Notes under the pieces: model-generated | Told to the model about the DNA's origin: nothing | The model's input: the letters and a program-made list of their open reading frames with translations, nothing else | Databases searched by the model: none | Shown here: in pieces, positions 13,101 to 30,749 of the stretch | Layout of the letters: the number at the start of each line of letters is the position of its first letter | Numbering within the stretch: position 1 is the first letter of the stretch | Position numbers and translations under genes: made by a program | Origin: Ricinus communis | Lineage: Eukaryota; Streptophyta; Magnoliopsida; Malpighiales; Euphorbiaceae | Assembly: GCF_019578655.1 (NCBI RefSeq) | Contig: NC_063265.1 | Coordinates: forward strand, 17,594,285 to 17,658,284 | Direction of reading: 5' to 3' | DNA length: 64,000 nucleotides

Positions 13101-15083
13101 TTTCCTTCTGTTTGTTACTTTGTGTAGAAATATATGTACAAGAGAAGAGAGGAAAAGCAAAGGTGAAACTGACATGGGATGACAGATAGAGTGCCAGATG
13201 TGGGGACTAACTGCAACATCTTTTATATGTTTCTGCTTTGATCACACAGTTCCCCTCATAAAAAGGCTTGAAAATGAAGCATGGATTATGGGTTGGTGAT
13301 AATGTGGTGGGGTTTTTCTTTTTTCTTCTTTGGAAAGTTCAGAAAAAGGTGTATCTGTGGATTTAATGCAAAAGATAGTGTTTGTTAGGTCAAGGTGTTA
13401 TGTGCTTTGGCCCCCATGTTTCTTAGTTAAAACAAAATTGGAAAAACATAACTCAAAGAAAATTGGCAAAAAGGAAAAAGAATTGTAAATTTAAGTTCGT
13501 ATGAATGAAAATCTCCTTTTTCTCTTTCGTAATTTATTTGTAAATAATTTGTTTTAACTTGATTATAATATATATAACACTGAGCAAAGGGGATTCATAA
13601 GATTAGATTTACTAATAAAATAATAAAAGAATTCTAGTAATCTTTCTTTTAAATAATAATAATAGAAAAACAATCCATTTCCACCCACCATCTCCTTCAA
13701 TCTTGTGTCACATTTAGGGAGAGGAGAGGGTAACAAATGGTCAAACAGGGTACAAGTTCAATAGCATGGTACATTAGGGTACAGGTTCGCTGGTCCCTTA
13801 CTTCGACAGAGATTTAAAAAAAGAAAAAAAAAAAAAAAGGCACAGAGGGTAGAGACGAGACTGCTCTGGCATCAATACTATCAAGAGGGTGGAGGGGTGC
13901 ATTAGTAGCTTTCCTTTCTGTCCTTTGAGCTTAATTATTTATGGGAAGAAAATAATAAAGCAATAAGCCAAGAACCCATCAGCAAGTTGCATATACGCAT
14001 CCATACTTCTTCTGAGGAAGTCTTGAACAAAGCCTTCTTGAAAATAGACTGACACAACACAAAAGAGCAAATTTTAACAGGACAATTTCCTGTCAGACGT
14101 GGCTGCCGCTGCTATATATAATCACACGTTTAATGCTACTGCTTCTGATGATGATGCAGGGACCTCCTTGTTAAGCATATCTGCATCCCCAAGTGTCTGT
14201 CCTAAATAATTAAACAGGACAAAATATGCGTACTGAAAAATACTCCTTTCAGACTAGATAAAGACTGTGTTACAATTCAATGTACAGCACCCAGTACAGG
14301 AATGGACCAACTAGACTCAAGAATCTACTCCCCTCAACTCACATATAGCTATTTTTAGGTTGGTTCATCGAGAAAAGGCATCATTTTATTATCAAGATTA
14401 GGGGTAATAATGAAGTGGAGTCGAGTGGATACAGTACCAGAGTTTATTTCTTTGTTATATTGAAGATAAATTAGTAAAACAATAAAAATTGAATAATACT
14501 TACCAGCCTGTCAAATTAAATGTTATGAAATTTGAGTTCGACTCATCAAGCTATTTAAATAGCTTGAGTTTGATCCATAATGTAATCTAACCAATTCATA
14601 TCATCACCATCATCATTTATTTTTCCCGAATCAGAATCAGTCGAAATCATTGCTTTAAACGTGAAGATCTTTGCTTTAACGGGGAAAGAATGCATAATGG
14701 AGACAGAGAGCTATGGCCCATCTCAAATGAAACCATAATCATTTAGTCGTTACAGCTGAAAACATGAAATAGCAGCGAAGCATTAAGATGAAATGTAATC
14801 TTCATTGTTTTGGAAAAAGGAAAAAGTTAAATTATGAACAACGAGGCTTTGAACTTACAAACCTGCAATCTAATCCAAATTAATATACTTAGTAGACAAA
14901 TGGAAGGTAAATAGACTAAAATGAAAAGAAAACTCACTTTTTCACCCTCTCTCAACCCTGCCTGATGTTTACAATGACAACAAATGCTAGCTAGAAACTA
15001 CAATATGGACTAACTCTGTTGGTGTTGCCATACCAGGTCAGGTACTATTGCATCGAGGCATCTCTTTTATCAAATACAATGTG
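10191..15083. other. Intergenic region between the G-box cluster and the CDPK 3' end
   Basis: AT-rich, no coding region that I can support. It holds poly(A) runs (11517-11537, 13816-13838), a segment rich in CGGTTT/AAACCG-like words (about 11740-12160) that looks like transposon debris, and a perfect palindrome at 14547-14566. The last 100 bases or so below 15083 should be the CDPK 3' UTR. Confidence 0.45.
14547..14566. repeat. Perfect 20-bp palindrome
   Basis: CAAGCTATTTAAATAGCTTG reads the same on both strands. The flanks continue the symmetry imperfectly (GAGTTCGACTCAT on the left; GAGTTTGATCCAT on the right). It could be the core of a small hairpin element. Confidence 0.85.
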
Positions 15084-20535
<5,452 letters not shown>

Positions 20536-21559
20536 CAAAAATAAAAATTAAAAAGTCTTTAAAAAAGACCAAATCTTTAACTTCTTATTAACTCTTTTCT
20601 TCGAAATTCACCCTCAAAATAATCTAGATTAGTCTCTAATAACCCAATTATTGATGCCAAATTTTTATTTTTAAGAAAAAAGGAAAATCAAATCCACAGA
20701 ATGGGAAATTTGGGTCCAAACAACAATTCTTGTTTGGAAACCCCGACTGCAGCTTTTCTTCTCCTCTAATTGCACTTTTCTAAATCAATCAAACAGAAAC
20801 TCCAAGATCTCAAACCCTAAATTAATAATTAAAATCGAACAAAAAAAATTAATTGTAATGAATCTGGATTTGGATTGGGTAACAAATAGCTAAGAACACT
20901 CAAAAAGATTTTGAATCCAAATAAAAATAAAAAAAAAAAACAATGGAACATAGGGTGTAAATTGAATAATCATGAAATGCATTTAGACAAAGAAAAAAAA
21001 AAAGATATTAAAAAAATAGATGAAACTATAAAATTTTGAATTAGGAGAGAGAAAAAAATGAAGGAAAAATTGAGTTTGCTGGTTCTGGAAAAAAATGGAG
21101 ATAGTTGATATGATCATACATTTTCTGTTATTAGCATTGTCAAGCAAATTAATGATAAGGGGGGTTAATGATTAAGGGACTGATAAATGTAATTATAATG
21201 TTAATTAATGTGTTTTAACCAAATGATAGGAAAGAAATGATAGATAGATCATAGTGTAGAGTTTTTGAAGTGACCGTATAATTCTTCCCGCCTTCTTCTC
21301 CAATTCTTACTGCTGGAATGCACCCACGTGCGAACTTTAGGTGGTTATTAACTAACCTTTCCCTCCTTTTGTTTTTGGCTGAATAGAAAGGATAGTTTTT
21401 TCTTCTTTCTTTTTTCCTAATTTTTAGTCTGTCTCATATTTTAATATTATTTTTATTTAATTAATATATAAATACATTAAAACATAGACAAAACGTTTAC
21501 TCTAGTCTAAAAAAAAAACTAATTTAACACTTGGTGATCATTAATAATTATTATTATAT

Positions 21560-21640
21560 TTGGCTCGTGAGTTCTATATAACTCTAGTAAAGTTCTCAAG
21601 TTCGAATCTTTATCTCTACTTCCCGTAATAAAAAAAATAG
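21560..21640 (+). mobile_element. tRNA-derived SINE-like head
   Basis: An A-box-like TGGCTCGTGAG at 21561 and a B-box GTTCGAATC at 21600-21608, about 39 nt apart, followed by pyrimidine-rich sequence and an A-rich end. This is the pol III promoter layout of plant SINEs. There is no cloverleaf, so it is not a tRNA gene. Short and partly decayed. Confidence 0.4.
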
Positions 21641-22852
21641 TTAATAGTTATAATTATGGTGGTAAGTATTATAAAACTTAACATTTTAATTTATTAAATG
21701 ATTTTACTTTTATATTTTTATTTAATAAATAATTTAAAATAGAGTATATCATCTAAAAATATTCAGATTAATATTACTGTAAATGTATTGCCAAATAAAA
21801 TTTTAGACTATTTTCGAGATAAATTTCAAATTTAAATGTTACTAATATAAAATTTATTCAGTAAAATACTAGATATTATATTATCATATTAACTAAATAT
21901 TAATTATAATTTTAAATAATATTTATTTCTATATTAAAAATTGATTGTACAAAGTTAAATTATTTTTGGGACAAAATATTTATTATCAATTATTCTTAAT
22001 AAAAAATAATATAAGTATAAAAACATTTAAATTAATTACAAGAAAAAACTCCAAAATAAAAATGAATCGGTTTCTCAAAATTTATTAAACAAATAAAATT
22101 AGATGCTGGAATATAATAACTAGAACTTCCCATCCCTAAACAAAACACATCGGATTATCAAAACCATAGATATCCTTAAGAATGAGGATTTTATGTATAA
22201 ATTGATTTAATGATTTGTTGTATAAATTTCTGTAACAAGATTTAACCAATATTTTAACAATAAACATCTATTAGAATTGATTAAGAAAATAACATCCATT
22301 AGAGAAAGAAATAAAAATAGAAAAAGTTCATCAAAACAATGTGAAATTAAGCTAATAAACCTGGATAAGACATGCTCTATAATGATGGGTTGCTAATAAG
22401 CTATAATCTCTTCTGCCTTGAGGCCATTTAAAAAAAATATTAATTATGCACGGTAGACTCAACCTATCATGTCATATGTAAACTAAATTAATTGTACGGT
22501 GATATATCACTTTATTTATTAATTATTATTATTTCTATTAGTTAAATTTCAATCATGAATTGTTAATGATAGTAAATAAATAAATTAATAAATAAAATTA
22601 TATATCATTATATAATTAATTTAGTCTATAAATAACGTGTCAAATTGTATAAACTTTTTACTATTATAATATTTATAAAAAAAAAAAGAAAAAAATCTTC
22701 AACTTAAGATCCATCTCAAAATATAAAAATATTTACTTTTGAATTTTTCTTTTTAACTGCTACAGAAAAATGAGATAATAAATATCCAACTCGAGATCCA
22801 TTCTAAATATGAAAACCCTTGACCACCAGATTAAAATTTGACAAAATCTCTG

Positions 22853-22854
<2 letters not shown>

Positions 22855-22923
<69 letters not shown>
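22855..22923. repeat. (TA)34 microsatellite
   Basis: An uninterrupted TA tract of about 69 bp, the longest in the window. Confidence 0.95.
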
Positions 22924-22927
<4 letters not shown>

Positions 22928-24049
22928 TAATTCTGAAACTGATATAGATTTTGGTACGTAAATTCCTAATTCAAGATCCATCTCTGGATGCTTCTAGGCG
23001 ACATTGGATATACAATTAAGAAATTACCTTGACATTTTATTACATGCATTAAATAAAAAGATATAATCTAATGCGACTATTTCTTGATGAAATTGATAGC
23101 TTGCAAATATAAGAATAAGAATTAAGTACGAACCTTATGCTAGTTTCAAGCACGTGCATGGGAAGCTGCGTACCAATATTCTCTTTTTTCCTTTTTTCAA
23201 CAGTTAAAATGGAAACTTCATTCAAGAAAAAGAGTTCCAAAACCTAGAACCCAGTAAAACTCAGGTTTCTATAAATATATACAAAGATTATAAAGAGCAT
23301 AAAAAAAAAAAAATCAATGATGAACAGAGAAAACCATAAGAATGTCAAATCAGAGGTAATTCAGACTCCAAAGAACCAGCAAAGCTTGAAAAATTAGCTA
23401 AAGTCTGAAGAGAAGGAACTCAGTGGTTGCTGCGAAGACCATATAAAAACAAATTCTCTTAAAAGAGAGGAAATGTTTTGAATTCATTTGAACCATCAAA
23501 TCAAATGAAGCAAATGACTAATAAATTTTATTGATTATGTAACTCCTAGACACTAAACAAAAACAAATACAGGGAAGAGCAACGGTCGGCTAAATTCTAT
23601 TCAATTTTGGACTAATCAAATTTTTTAGTTTACAAATTAAATTGAACCCAAATATAGATTGTAATTAAACTGAATTGTTTAGAGATTTTTTATTTGTTTA
23701 TAATTTAAACTATAATTATTTATATTTAAAATTTATTCAACATCAATAATAATAAAAAAATATCTCCATATATATAAATAAAAATATATTTATAGTTAAA
23801 TATATTGATTTTTTTGTAAATAAATAAATAAAATATAATATTTTAAGTATTTATATAAATTTTGGTCGGTTCAATTATAAATAAAAACTGAACCAAATCA
23901 TACCAAACTAATCAGTTTGGTTTATTTTTTTAGTTTTTATTCGGTTTTAAGGGATATTAATTAAAAGTTCACGAACAGAAATGACCAAAATAACTGAAAA
24001 ACCAAATTAAATAGCAACAATAAACAACTATGCGATAAAGACAAAGGAG

Positions 24050-24400
24050 GCTCAAGATAGAGGCATCAACACTAAAATGGTCATGAGCAACAACAAGGAT
24101 TGAGTTTTAGAGGGCAAGAAAGACCATGTAAACCATCGATGGTGTCGCCAAAACATCACCAAAGGTCCCTCATGAGGACAAATATACTACCAGTACCTCC
24201 TTTTGTGATCCCAGCAAACCCAATAGCAATGGCAGTGACATTTGCGCCAAGGTTTCCACAATCTCTGCAATGGTAATGGCGAAAGGCAAAATAGCACCAG
24301 ACAAAACACGAACCATCAAAAAATTGCCACTAAAATCTAGAGGATAAAAGCGAGGGCCATCATCAACAGTAATGACCACTGTGGCGGCCCTAGGCAAAAA
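24050..24400 (-). pseudogene. Unrecognised degenerate coding-like fragment
   Basis: About 350 bp of higher GC than its flanks. On the minus strand, 24397-24170 reads open without an ATG start ('PRAATVVITVDDGPRFYPLD', then a hydrophobic stretch) and hits a stop. I do not recognise the family. It could be a relic of a transposon-encoded or host protein; it could also be chance. Confidence 0.2.
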
Positions 24401-24496
24401 TATGCTATAGTAGAAACCCTGATAGAGAAGGAGCTCTCTTTCTTTTGTTCTATCCTATTAGCTTATCACCCATATCAATTTAAACGTATGGAAGTC

Positions 24497-26781
24497 CGAT
24501 AAATATATCAATGATCACTTAACTTATATTAAGTTTTATTTTGGTAACATAATTTTTTTTTTTCATTACAGTTATTTAACTTTAAATTGGGTATATAGTT
24601 TGGTCACTAGACTAAAATCTTAGTGGTTTATTTATTAGAAAAAAAAATCTCTAAATCTCTTAATTCTACAACATAGAATCTCTAATGCTATAAAATGAAA
24701 TTTCTAATTCTGAAGTTTTGAAGCGAAGCATTTAATCTCAATTCTCAAAAATCAATTTCAATGGACCGACGTCGTAGACAACTAGGAGAAAATATACTCA
24801 TATATTGTAAGTTCTATGTAATTCTAATGGCAACCAAGAGGGGGTGAATTGGTTGAAATCAAAAGCTAAAAATAAATTAAACCAAAAATGGAAAATCAAG
24901 CACAACATACAACACCAAGGATTTATAATGGTTAGGCCAACTTTTGCCTACATCCACTCTTTAAAAATTCTCTTGAGAGATCTACTATCAAATAGAATTA
25001 CAAACCTAACTCTATTTGTGTTCATTTACAAGGCTAAGAACAAACTCAAGTGTTTTCCTAAAGGCTCACACTCTAATCCAAGTGTTTTTCAAGGCTCACA
25101 CTCTAACACACTCTAAGATTTTCAATATTCATTACAAGATTTTTTCAATTCCTTGTCCAAATACTCAATCTCACATTTTGAATTTTGAATATAATAATTA
25201 AATATCAAACTACCCAAATATTCAAATTCCAAGCTTAAATCTTTAATATAAGATGAAGATGAAGATCTGAAGTTGTTGAGAGTTAATGCATAATGGAGAC
25301 TCAAAATAAATGCTCTTTCTTGACCTAAATCAGTTAGAAATGATGTTTAAATACTTCTAAGTGAAATAGAGACATTGCACCCTCATTAAATGTAAAAATA
25401 GCTATTCAATAACCTTCATAAATGTAGCTTCACGAGCGTGAACAATTCTCCACGGCCGTGAAACATCAGCCCGAAAAGCAGATTTGGAAAGATTGAACCC
25501 ATCATGACCGTGAATAATTCTTCATGGTCGTGAAGACTGCTCTCACGGTTAGAAACTCAGGTTTCACGACTTGAAAACTTTGAGCGTGAACTCTTTTGTG
25601 ATTTTTTAAAGTTTTTGAAGAGTTGTCATCATTCATAGGTGTGAACTATTTCTTCAAGGTTGGGAAGACTTTTTTTTTTTGCGACTGGGAATCTAGGTTT
25701 CACGGCCTGGAAACTTTGGTCGTGAACTCTTTTGTGGTTTCTTCAGGTTTTGGAAGGAATGCATTTTTCATGGTCATGAATTCTCGCTTTCACGCCTGGG
25801 AAGAATGTTGTGAACGCTAGTACCTTTTTGCTGTTTGAAGTGAGAATTCTTCATGGTTGGAAACTTTTGTTTACAGTTGAAAAACTGAAGTTTCATGACC
25901 GTGAATAAAAGTTCACGGTCGTGAATCTGCCTAGATTTAGAAGAACCAATTTTCCTTCACTGCACATAAACACTCAAACATAACATTAGTCATTCTTAAT
26001 TATTTGTAACCTTCAAAATATGATTAATAACTCTCAAGGATCAACATTCTACATACTCGTTATTTTAAAATTAGCATTCATATTTAATTAATTTAGTGGT
26101 TAGAAACTCGTTTAATATTGAATTTCTTACACTAAATAGGAATTGATCACACATCCTCAAATAGACATGTGAACATGTAAGAAACAAAAAGGAAATGATA
26201 GCTTAAATACAAAAAAGTGCAAAAACATTACTAAATTGGTGGTTAACATTCTTCTTACCTTTTTTGTTTTTCACTTTTTTTTTCTTTCTAATTTATTATT
26301 ATTATTATATTTTTTTACTTTGGAAATAATATCTTGATAAAAATAAATAAAGAAAAGGTAATTAATCTGAATTAGTTAAACAGAAAAAAGGGGAGTATTA
26401 TTGTAAAAGAGAAATAGAAGATGAGAAGAAAAGGAAAGAAACAACATCCAAGATTTATTATCAAAGCCTAGAAGATTTTTGATGCCTAAAATTAGGTTTC
26501 ATCTTGGAATAAATTAATAATTTGGCTAAATGAGTTAATGACTAGAATAGTAATTTTTTAATTTTTTAAAATACGTGTTAGTTTAACATTAAGTGTTAGA
26601 TATATCATTGTCCTAGTTAATTAAATCACTAAATTTTAGATAAGTGAATAATATATTACCAAATTTAAAATTAAATAACTATAATAAAAAAAAGATATAT
26701 AACCAAAATAAAACTTAATATAAAAAAGTATATTACCAAAAAAATTTAATGTAAAATTAAGAAACAATTAATATAATTATC
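24497..26781. mobile_element. Terminal-inverted-repeat element, about 2.3 kb, no transposase visible
   Basis: The left end (24497-~24640) and the reverse complement of the right end (~26605-26781) match over about 150 bp: both read GATAAWTATAT..., then TTATATTAAGTTTTATTTTGG, then TATAGTTATTTAAYTTTAAA-like sequence, then CTAAAATYTTAGTG-like sequence. No transposase ORF is seen inside, so it is non-autonomous. The interior carries a GAGGGGGTGAATTGG motif (24838) seen widely in plant repeats and a palindrome array at 25429-25925. Exact ends and target-site duplication were not resolved; the interior may be a nested insertion. Confidence 0.6.
25429..25925. repeat. Array of TTCACGGCCGTGAA-like palindromes
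   Basis: Degenerate copies of the near-palindrome TTCAYGRYCGTGAA recur through about 500 bp (for example CTTCACGAGCGTGAAC, CCACGGCCGTGAA, CATGACCGTGAATAATTC, TTCATGGTCGTGAAG). The cleanest pair, at 25892-25905 and 25912-25925, forms an inverted repeat around a 6-base spacer. AAACTTT and GAAGAATT words repeat between them. It lies inside the TIR element. Confidence 0.6.
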
Positions 26782-27665
26782 CCATATAGAGTACATCTGG
26801 AAAAAATTATAGACTAAGAAGGAGTAATCATTGAGGCTCAGCTATCATTGCGATAGCTCATATTATTAGTGTATATGCGGAGCAAGGTTTGAGCAAGAAT
26901 TTTTTGATTTAAAAGAAAAAATGTTATATTTATAAATATATATGGAAAATAATCTGTAAAATTTTATTTTTATAGTCTAATTTTTATGACCTAAAACTCT
27001 AAAAAAATATTTATTTATATGATTTTTTTTAAAAATTGCATTATAATATTTTTTTGATATTATATTAATATTTTTTAGTATCATTTTTTTAATAAAATTA
27101 AAACTGGTTTTTATCCTTATAAATAGCTGCTATAAACACAGATTTTTTTTATATTCTTAAATAATTTTTTGATTTTATTTAAATATATTATTAATTATAT
27201 TTTAATATATTTTTAAAATATTATAATATAACACCTTTTATGTTATTAAAACGCACTCATTATTATAAATACACGGACTGTTATAAGGAACGTGTAATAT
27301 TTTTCAATTTATAGATACTAAATATGAAAATAAAAAATAAAAAATAAAAATTTTATCTTTTTAGCTGGTTTTACGATGATATAAATCAAAAATTATTTTT
27401 TTTATTTTTATATATAAAATTTTTTAATAAAAAAATAAAAGAAATTGTATAAATAAAAAGAATTAAAAAAACGTAAGAAAAAGCTTTTTCGAAAAACCGT
27501 GTTTCCTCGAGAAATAAATGTAACGGTAAGAAAGAAAAGACAAATAAAAAGTCAAACACTAGGCATGTACTTTGGGCCAAAGCATTGACATTTGGTAGGA
27601 AATTTATTAAGAAACAAAACAAAATTTTTATGTTGACTCCTTGTAAAAGAAAACGTAACCTATGT

Positions 27666-29055
27666 ATGGGCCAATTAGTTGAATAATTAGAGTTTGTTAG
27701 CTGCATTGATCAGCCGATAGCCAATTAGTTGAATAATAAAAACTTATTTTATTTAACTAATCAATGCAGCCAGTAGCTAATAACTGATAAATTAAATCGT
27801 TTGGTATAATCTTATTAGCGGACACTGTTAATATACTAAATGACCATTGAATGTATAATTTATCATTAAATATATTTTATTTAATTATATTATATTTAAT
27901 GATGCAAATTAATAAAAATAACTCATTATAATTAAAAATTTATAGTTAATTTTCTTTAGCTCAATTATATTTATTATTATCTTAAAAATAGAATTTAAAT
28001 TTAAATTCTACTAATAAAAATTTCTAATTTTAAATATCATAATTTTAAATATTATAATTATTATCATAATTTTAAATATTATAATTATTATCATAATTTT
28101 AAATATTATAATTATTTAAAAATTAATAATTATTATTTATCTTAAAATATAAAAATTTAATTATATAAGATCAATTTAAAATAAGTTATTGTTAATAAGT
28201 TTTAATAAGGATAACAATATTCAAATAAATAAAAAATTAAATCGGCCATCGTACTAATAAGAAAAAACTATAAAATAAAGTAGATATAATCAACAGCTGA
28301 TTGGAACTAAGAGCCTATTTGGTTCAACTAATTAATGCAACTGGTAGCTGATTGCTAATAAATTAAATCTTTCCGTATAATTTTATTAATGATTGTTGTC
28401 GGTATATTGAATGACCATTGAATGTAGAATTTATTCTTAACTATAATTTATTTTATTTTATTATATTTAATGATACAAATTAATAAAAAACTTATAATAA
28501 TTAAAAAATGTATAGTTAATTTTCTTTAGCTCAATTGTATTTATTATTAAAAATATTTATAAAAATTATTTTAAAAGTAGAAATTTAAGTTTAAATTCTA
28601 CTAATAAAATTTCTAATTTCAAATACTATAATTTTAAATATTATAATTATTTAATTATTAAGAATAATTTCACATAACAATTTAATTATATGAGATAAAT
28701 TTAAAATAGATTATTATTAATAAGTTTTAATAAGGATAATAGTGTCCAAATAAATAAAAAATCAAATTAGCTATCAGTTGATAAAAAAAAAAAAATTAAA
28801 ATAGAGATGATATAATCAAGAGCTGATTGTGACTAATTTAGCTATCAACTCTTGTTTCTTAAGTCACTACAAATAATTTAATATAATTGTTTAATGAGAA
28901 ACAACTATCGGCTATATCAAACCTCTAAATCAAACAGCTTCTAAATCAGCTATCAGTTGATGTTTCTTAAGTTTTTACCAAACGTTTTAATATAGTTGTT
29001 TAGTGAAAAACAGCTATCAACTACATCAAACCTCTGAATCAAACAGCTTCTTAGT
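27666..29055. mobile_element. Duplicated AT-rich element, hAT/MITE-like, no coding capacity
   Basis: A unit of about 575 bp beginning AACTAATCAATGCAGCCAGTAGCTAAT (near 27757) recurs diverged near 28328, with the same order of internal words (GACCATTGAATGTA, TAGTTAATTTTCTTTAGCTC, AATAAGTTTTAATAAGGATAA). A further ~110-bp direct duplication follows (about 28836-28950 and 28951-29050, sharing TCAACT...CAAACCTCTRAATCAAACAGCTTCT). The 5' boundary AGAGCCTATTTGGTTCA (28310) and the reverse complement of TGAATCAAACAGCTTCT (about 29037) match at 13 of 17 bases, which suggests short terminal inverted repeats. Confidence 0.5.
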
Positions 29056-29836
29056 GCTAACTAAAAGCATTCTCAATTAAAACACGTGAGACTTAAATCT
29101 TCAGAAGATAAGATTAAATTCAATATCAATTCTAAATAAATCTAACTATCACTATTAAGTTTTAGATGTACGAGTGCTTAATATAAACCAACATTCGATT
29201 AAAACTATATAAATCAAATTGGACTTGTTTATCTCATTTCCTTATTAGTTCCGATTCTAATTTGATCATTCTTTCGAACAGAAAAAGATAGTTTTGGTTT
29301 AAAATAGTTATCCAAACTGATGGTACCCCGTTCAATACTTGCAGTTGAAATAATCATTTGAAAATAGAAAAATAAGTATAAATTTATTCGCCATGCCATA
29401 TTCTCTCCAAAAAAAACAAAGAAAAAAAAATATATTTGTAAAGTTTTAAACATGTAAAAACATTAAATATCTTTTTGTACCGTACATAAAACTAATTTTA
29501 ATATGAATCTTGATATATCTAGAAAGACATATTCTATAGAGAAAGAGAAGAAAAGAAAATAAAAATTACAAGAATGACAAATAGAAAGAAACAATCAAGA
29601 AATTGGAAAAAGAAAAGTACGAGACAGGAAGACTTGACTTGACTCAGTATCTAATTACAACTGAAAATAGCAATATAATAATACTCTTTATTTACGTGCC
29701 GGCAAACCTCTTCCAAAACAAACAGATATTAAACACACACAAAATGACCAATTCAAAAATGCAAGACCAGTAAAAAACAAATTAAAAGATACCAAATATA
29801 TTTGGCCATTTCAAACCAACTTCACATACCGGACCT
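29056..29836. other. Intergenic region and promoter of the VQ gene
   Basis: AT-rich with no gene that I can support. A CACGTG lies near 29085. The right part is the upstream region of the VQ-motif gene. Confidence 0.45.
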
Positions 29837-29844
29837 TATATAAA
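29837..29844 (+). promoter_or_regulatory. TATA box of the VQ-motif gene
   Basis: TATATAAA lies 84 bp upstream of the VQ ATG. Transcription would start near 29870, leaving a leader of about 60 nt. Confidence 0.6.
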
Positions 29845-29927
29845 TCCACTTGCCCATCTCTAATAAATCCTAAAACAAAAACCTACTCATTTTAGAGAGA
29901 TATATACGCTTCTGGAACATCAAGAAC

Positions 29928-30356
29928 ATGGTCATTTCTTCCACAAGAAAGCAGCTGCAGGGTCCAAGGCCTGCACCACTAATGGTGAGCAAGAACTCTT
30001 CGAAGATCAAGAAATCATTACTGCCTCATCCTCCAAACCACCGTCGTTCTCCTGTTATCATTTATCTGAAATCACCTGATGTTATTCATGTCACCCCGGA
30101 GGAGTTCAGGGGTCTTGTGCAGCGTCTTACCGGGAAGAAACAAGAACAAACTACTGTCTCTGCTTCATCACATTCTTCTTCTTCTTGTTCTTCTTCTTCC
30201 GCAGCTTCTACAACAGTGGTTGATGTCAGTGATGATGAAAAAATGAAAAGGGTCGGTTCCAGCATGGCCGAACAAGAATTTACTACTGCTGACTTAGCTC
30301 AATGTCATAATCTTTGTGTAAACATTTACAGTGATGAGGATTGGTATGAATTTTAG
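29928..30356 (+). CDS. VQ-motif protein (MKS1/VQ8/VQ20-like), 142 aa
   Basis: A single-exon gene. The protein has the block 'LQGPRPAPLMVSKNSSKIKK' (residues 10-29), then 'SPVIIYLKSPDVIHVTPEEF', then the VQ core FRGLVQRLTG at 60-69 (consensus FxxxVQxLTG). A basic patch 'HRR' precedes it and a Ser-rich run (about 80-95) follows, with an acidic C-terminus 'YSDEDWYEF'. The GPRP..L.V.K.S..I.K block plus the VQ core is the layout of the MKS1-type subgroup. Family members are nuclear cofactors that bind WRKY factors and are often MAP-kinase substrates; the Ser-rich tract could be phosphorylated (inference). The start is the first ATG after the TATA box. The subgroup name is less sure than the family. 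Confidence 0.9.
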   Translation: MVISSTRKQLQGPRPAPLMVSKNSSKIKKSLLPHPPNHRRSPVIIYLKSPDVIHVTPEEFRGLVQRLTGKKQEQTTVSASSHSSSSCSSSSAASTTVVDVSDDEKMKRVGSSMAEQEFTTADLAQCHNLCVNIYSDEDWYEF

Positions 30357-30749
30357 TAGGGTATTACACAATGTAATTATTGCCGTGGACTATCTTATAT
30401 CTTTCAAGTTCTTTTCTTCATTTCTTTTTGCTAGAACTATAATTTGTTTTTTCAACTTTTCCTATATTTTTGGGATGTGTCCTATTCATCATGTTAACAT
30501 ATCCTATTATAATTTATAATTTACAAATTATCGAGATCTTGTTTAATATTTAAATTTAAAGTTAATTTTTATAAAGCTAATTATTTATTAAATAATAAAA
30601 CCTCAACCATTATTATTAAATTTAATAGTTAAGAGTACATAAATATGGATTGATCTTATTAATTATAACATGAGAAGATATCAATTTGAGAAAGTTAATT
30701 TATAACATAAGAACTCCTTTTATTACCAAAAAAACAAAGAATTATCACT

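Larger units (their letters stand above)
20536..24020. other. CDPK promoter side and AT-rich intergenic region
   Basis: It contains the CDPK 5' leader and promoter just above 20535, with A-rich stretches and a CACGTG at 21325-21330 about 790 bp upstream of the ATG, within a locally GC-richer patch. Further right are a SINE-like head (21560-21640), a (TA)n tract (22855-22923) and a degenerate segment at 23575-23960 rich in GGTTCAATT/AACTGAACC words that looks like an old transposon end. No gene is supported. Confidence 0.5.

Noticed and set aside
14141..14165. miR172-like GATGATGATGCAG word
   Set aside because: Only the repetitive GATGATG part agrees; no star sequence or hairpin partner was found.
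22760..22981. Open frame reading a long Ile-Tyr run
   Set aside because: It is only the translation of the (TA)n microsatellite.
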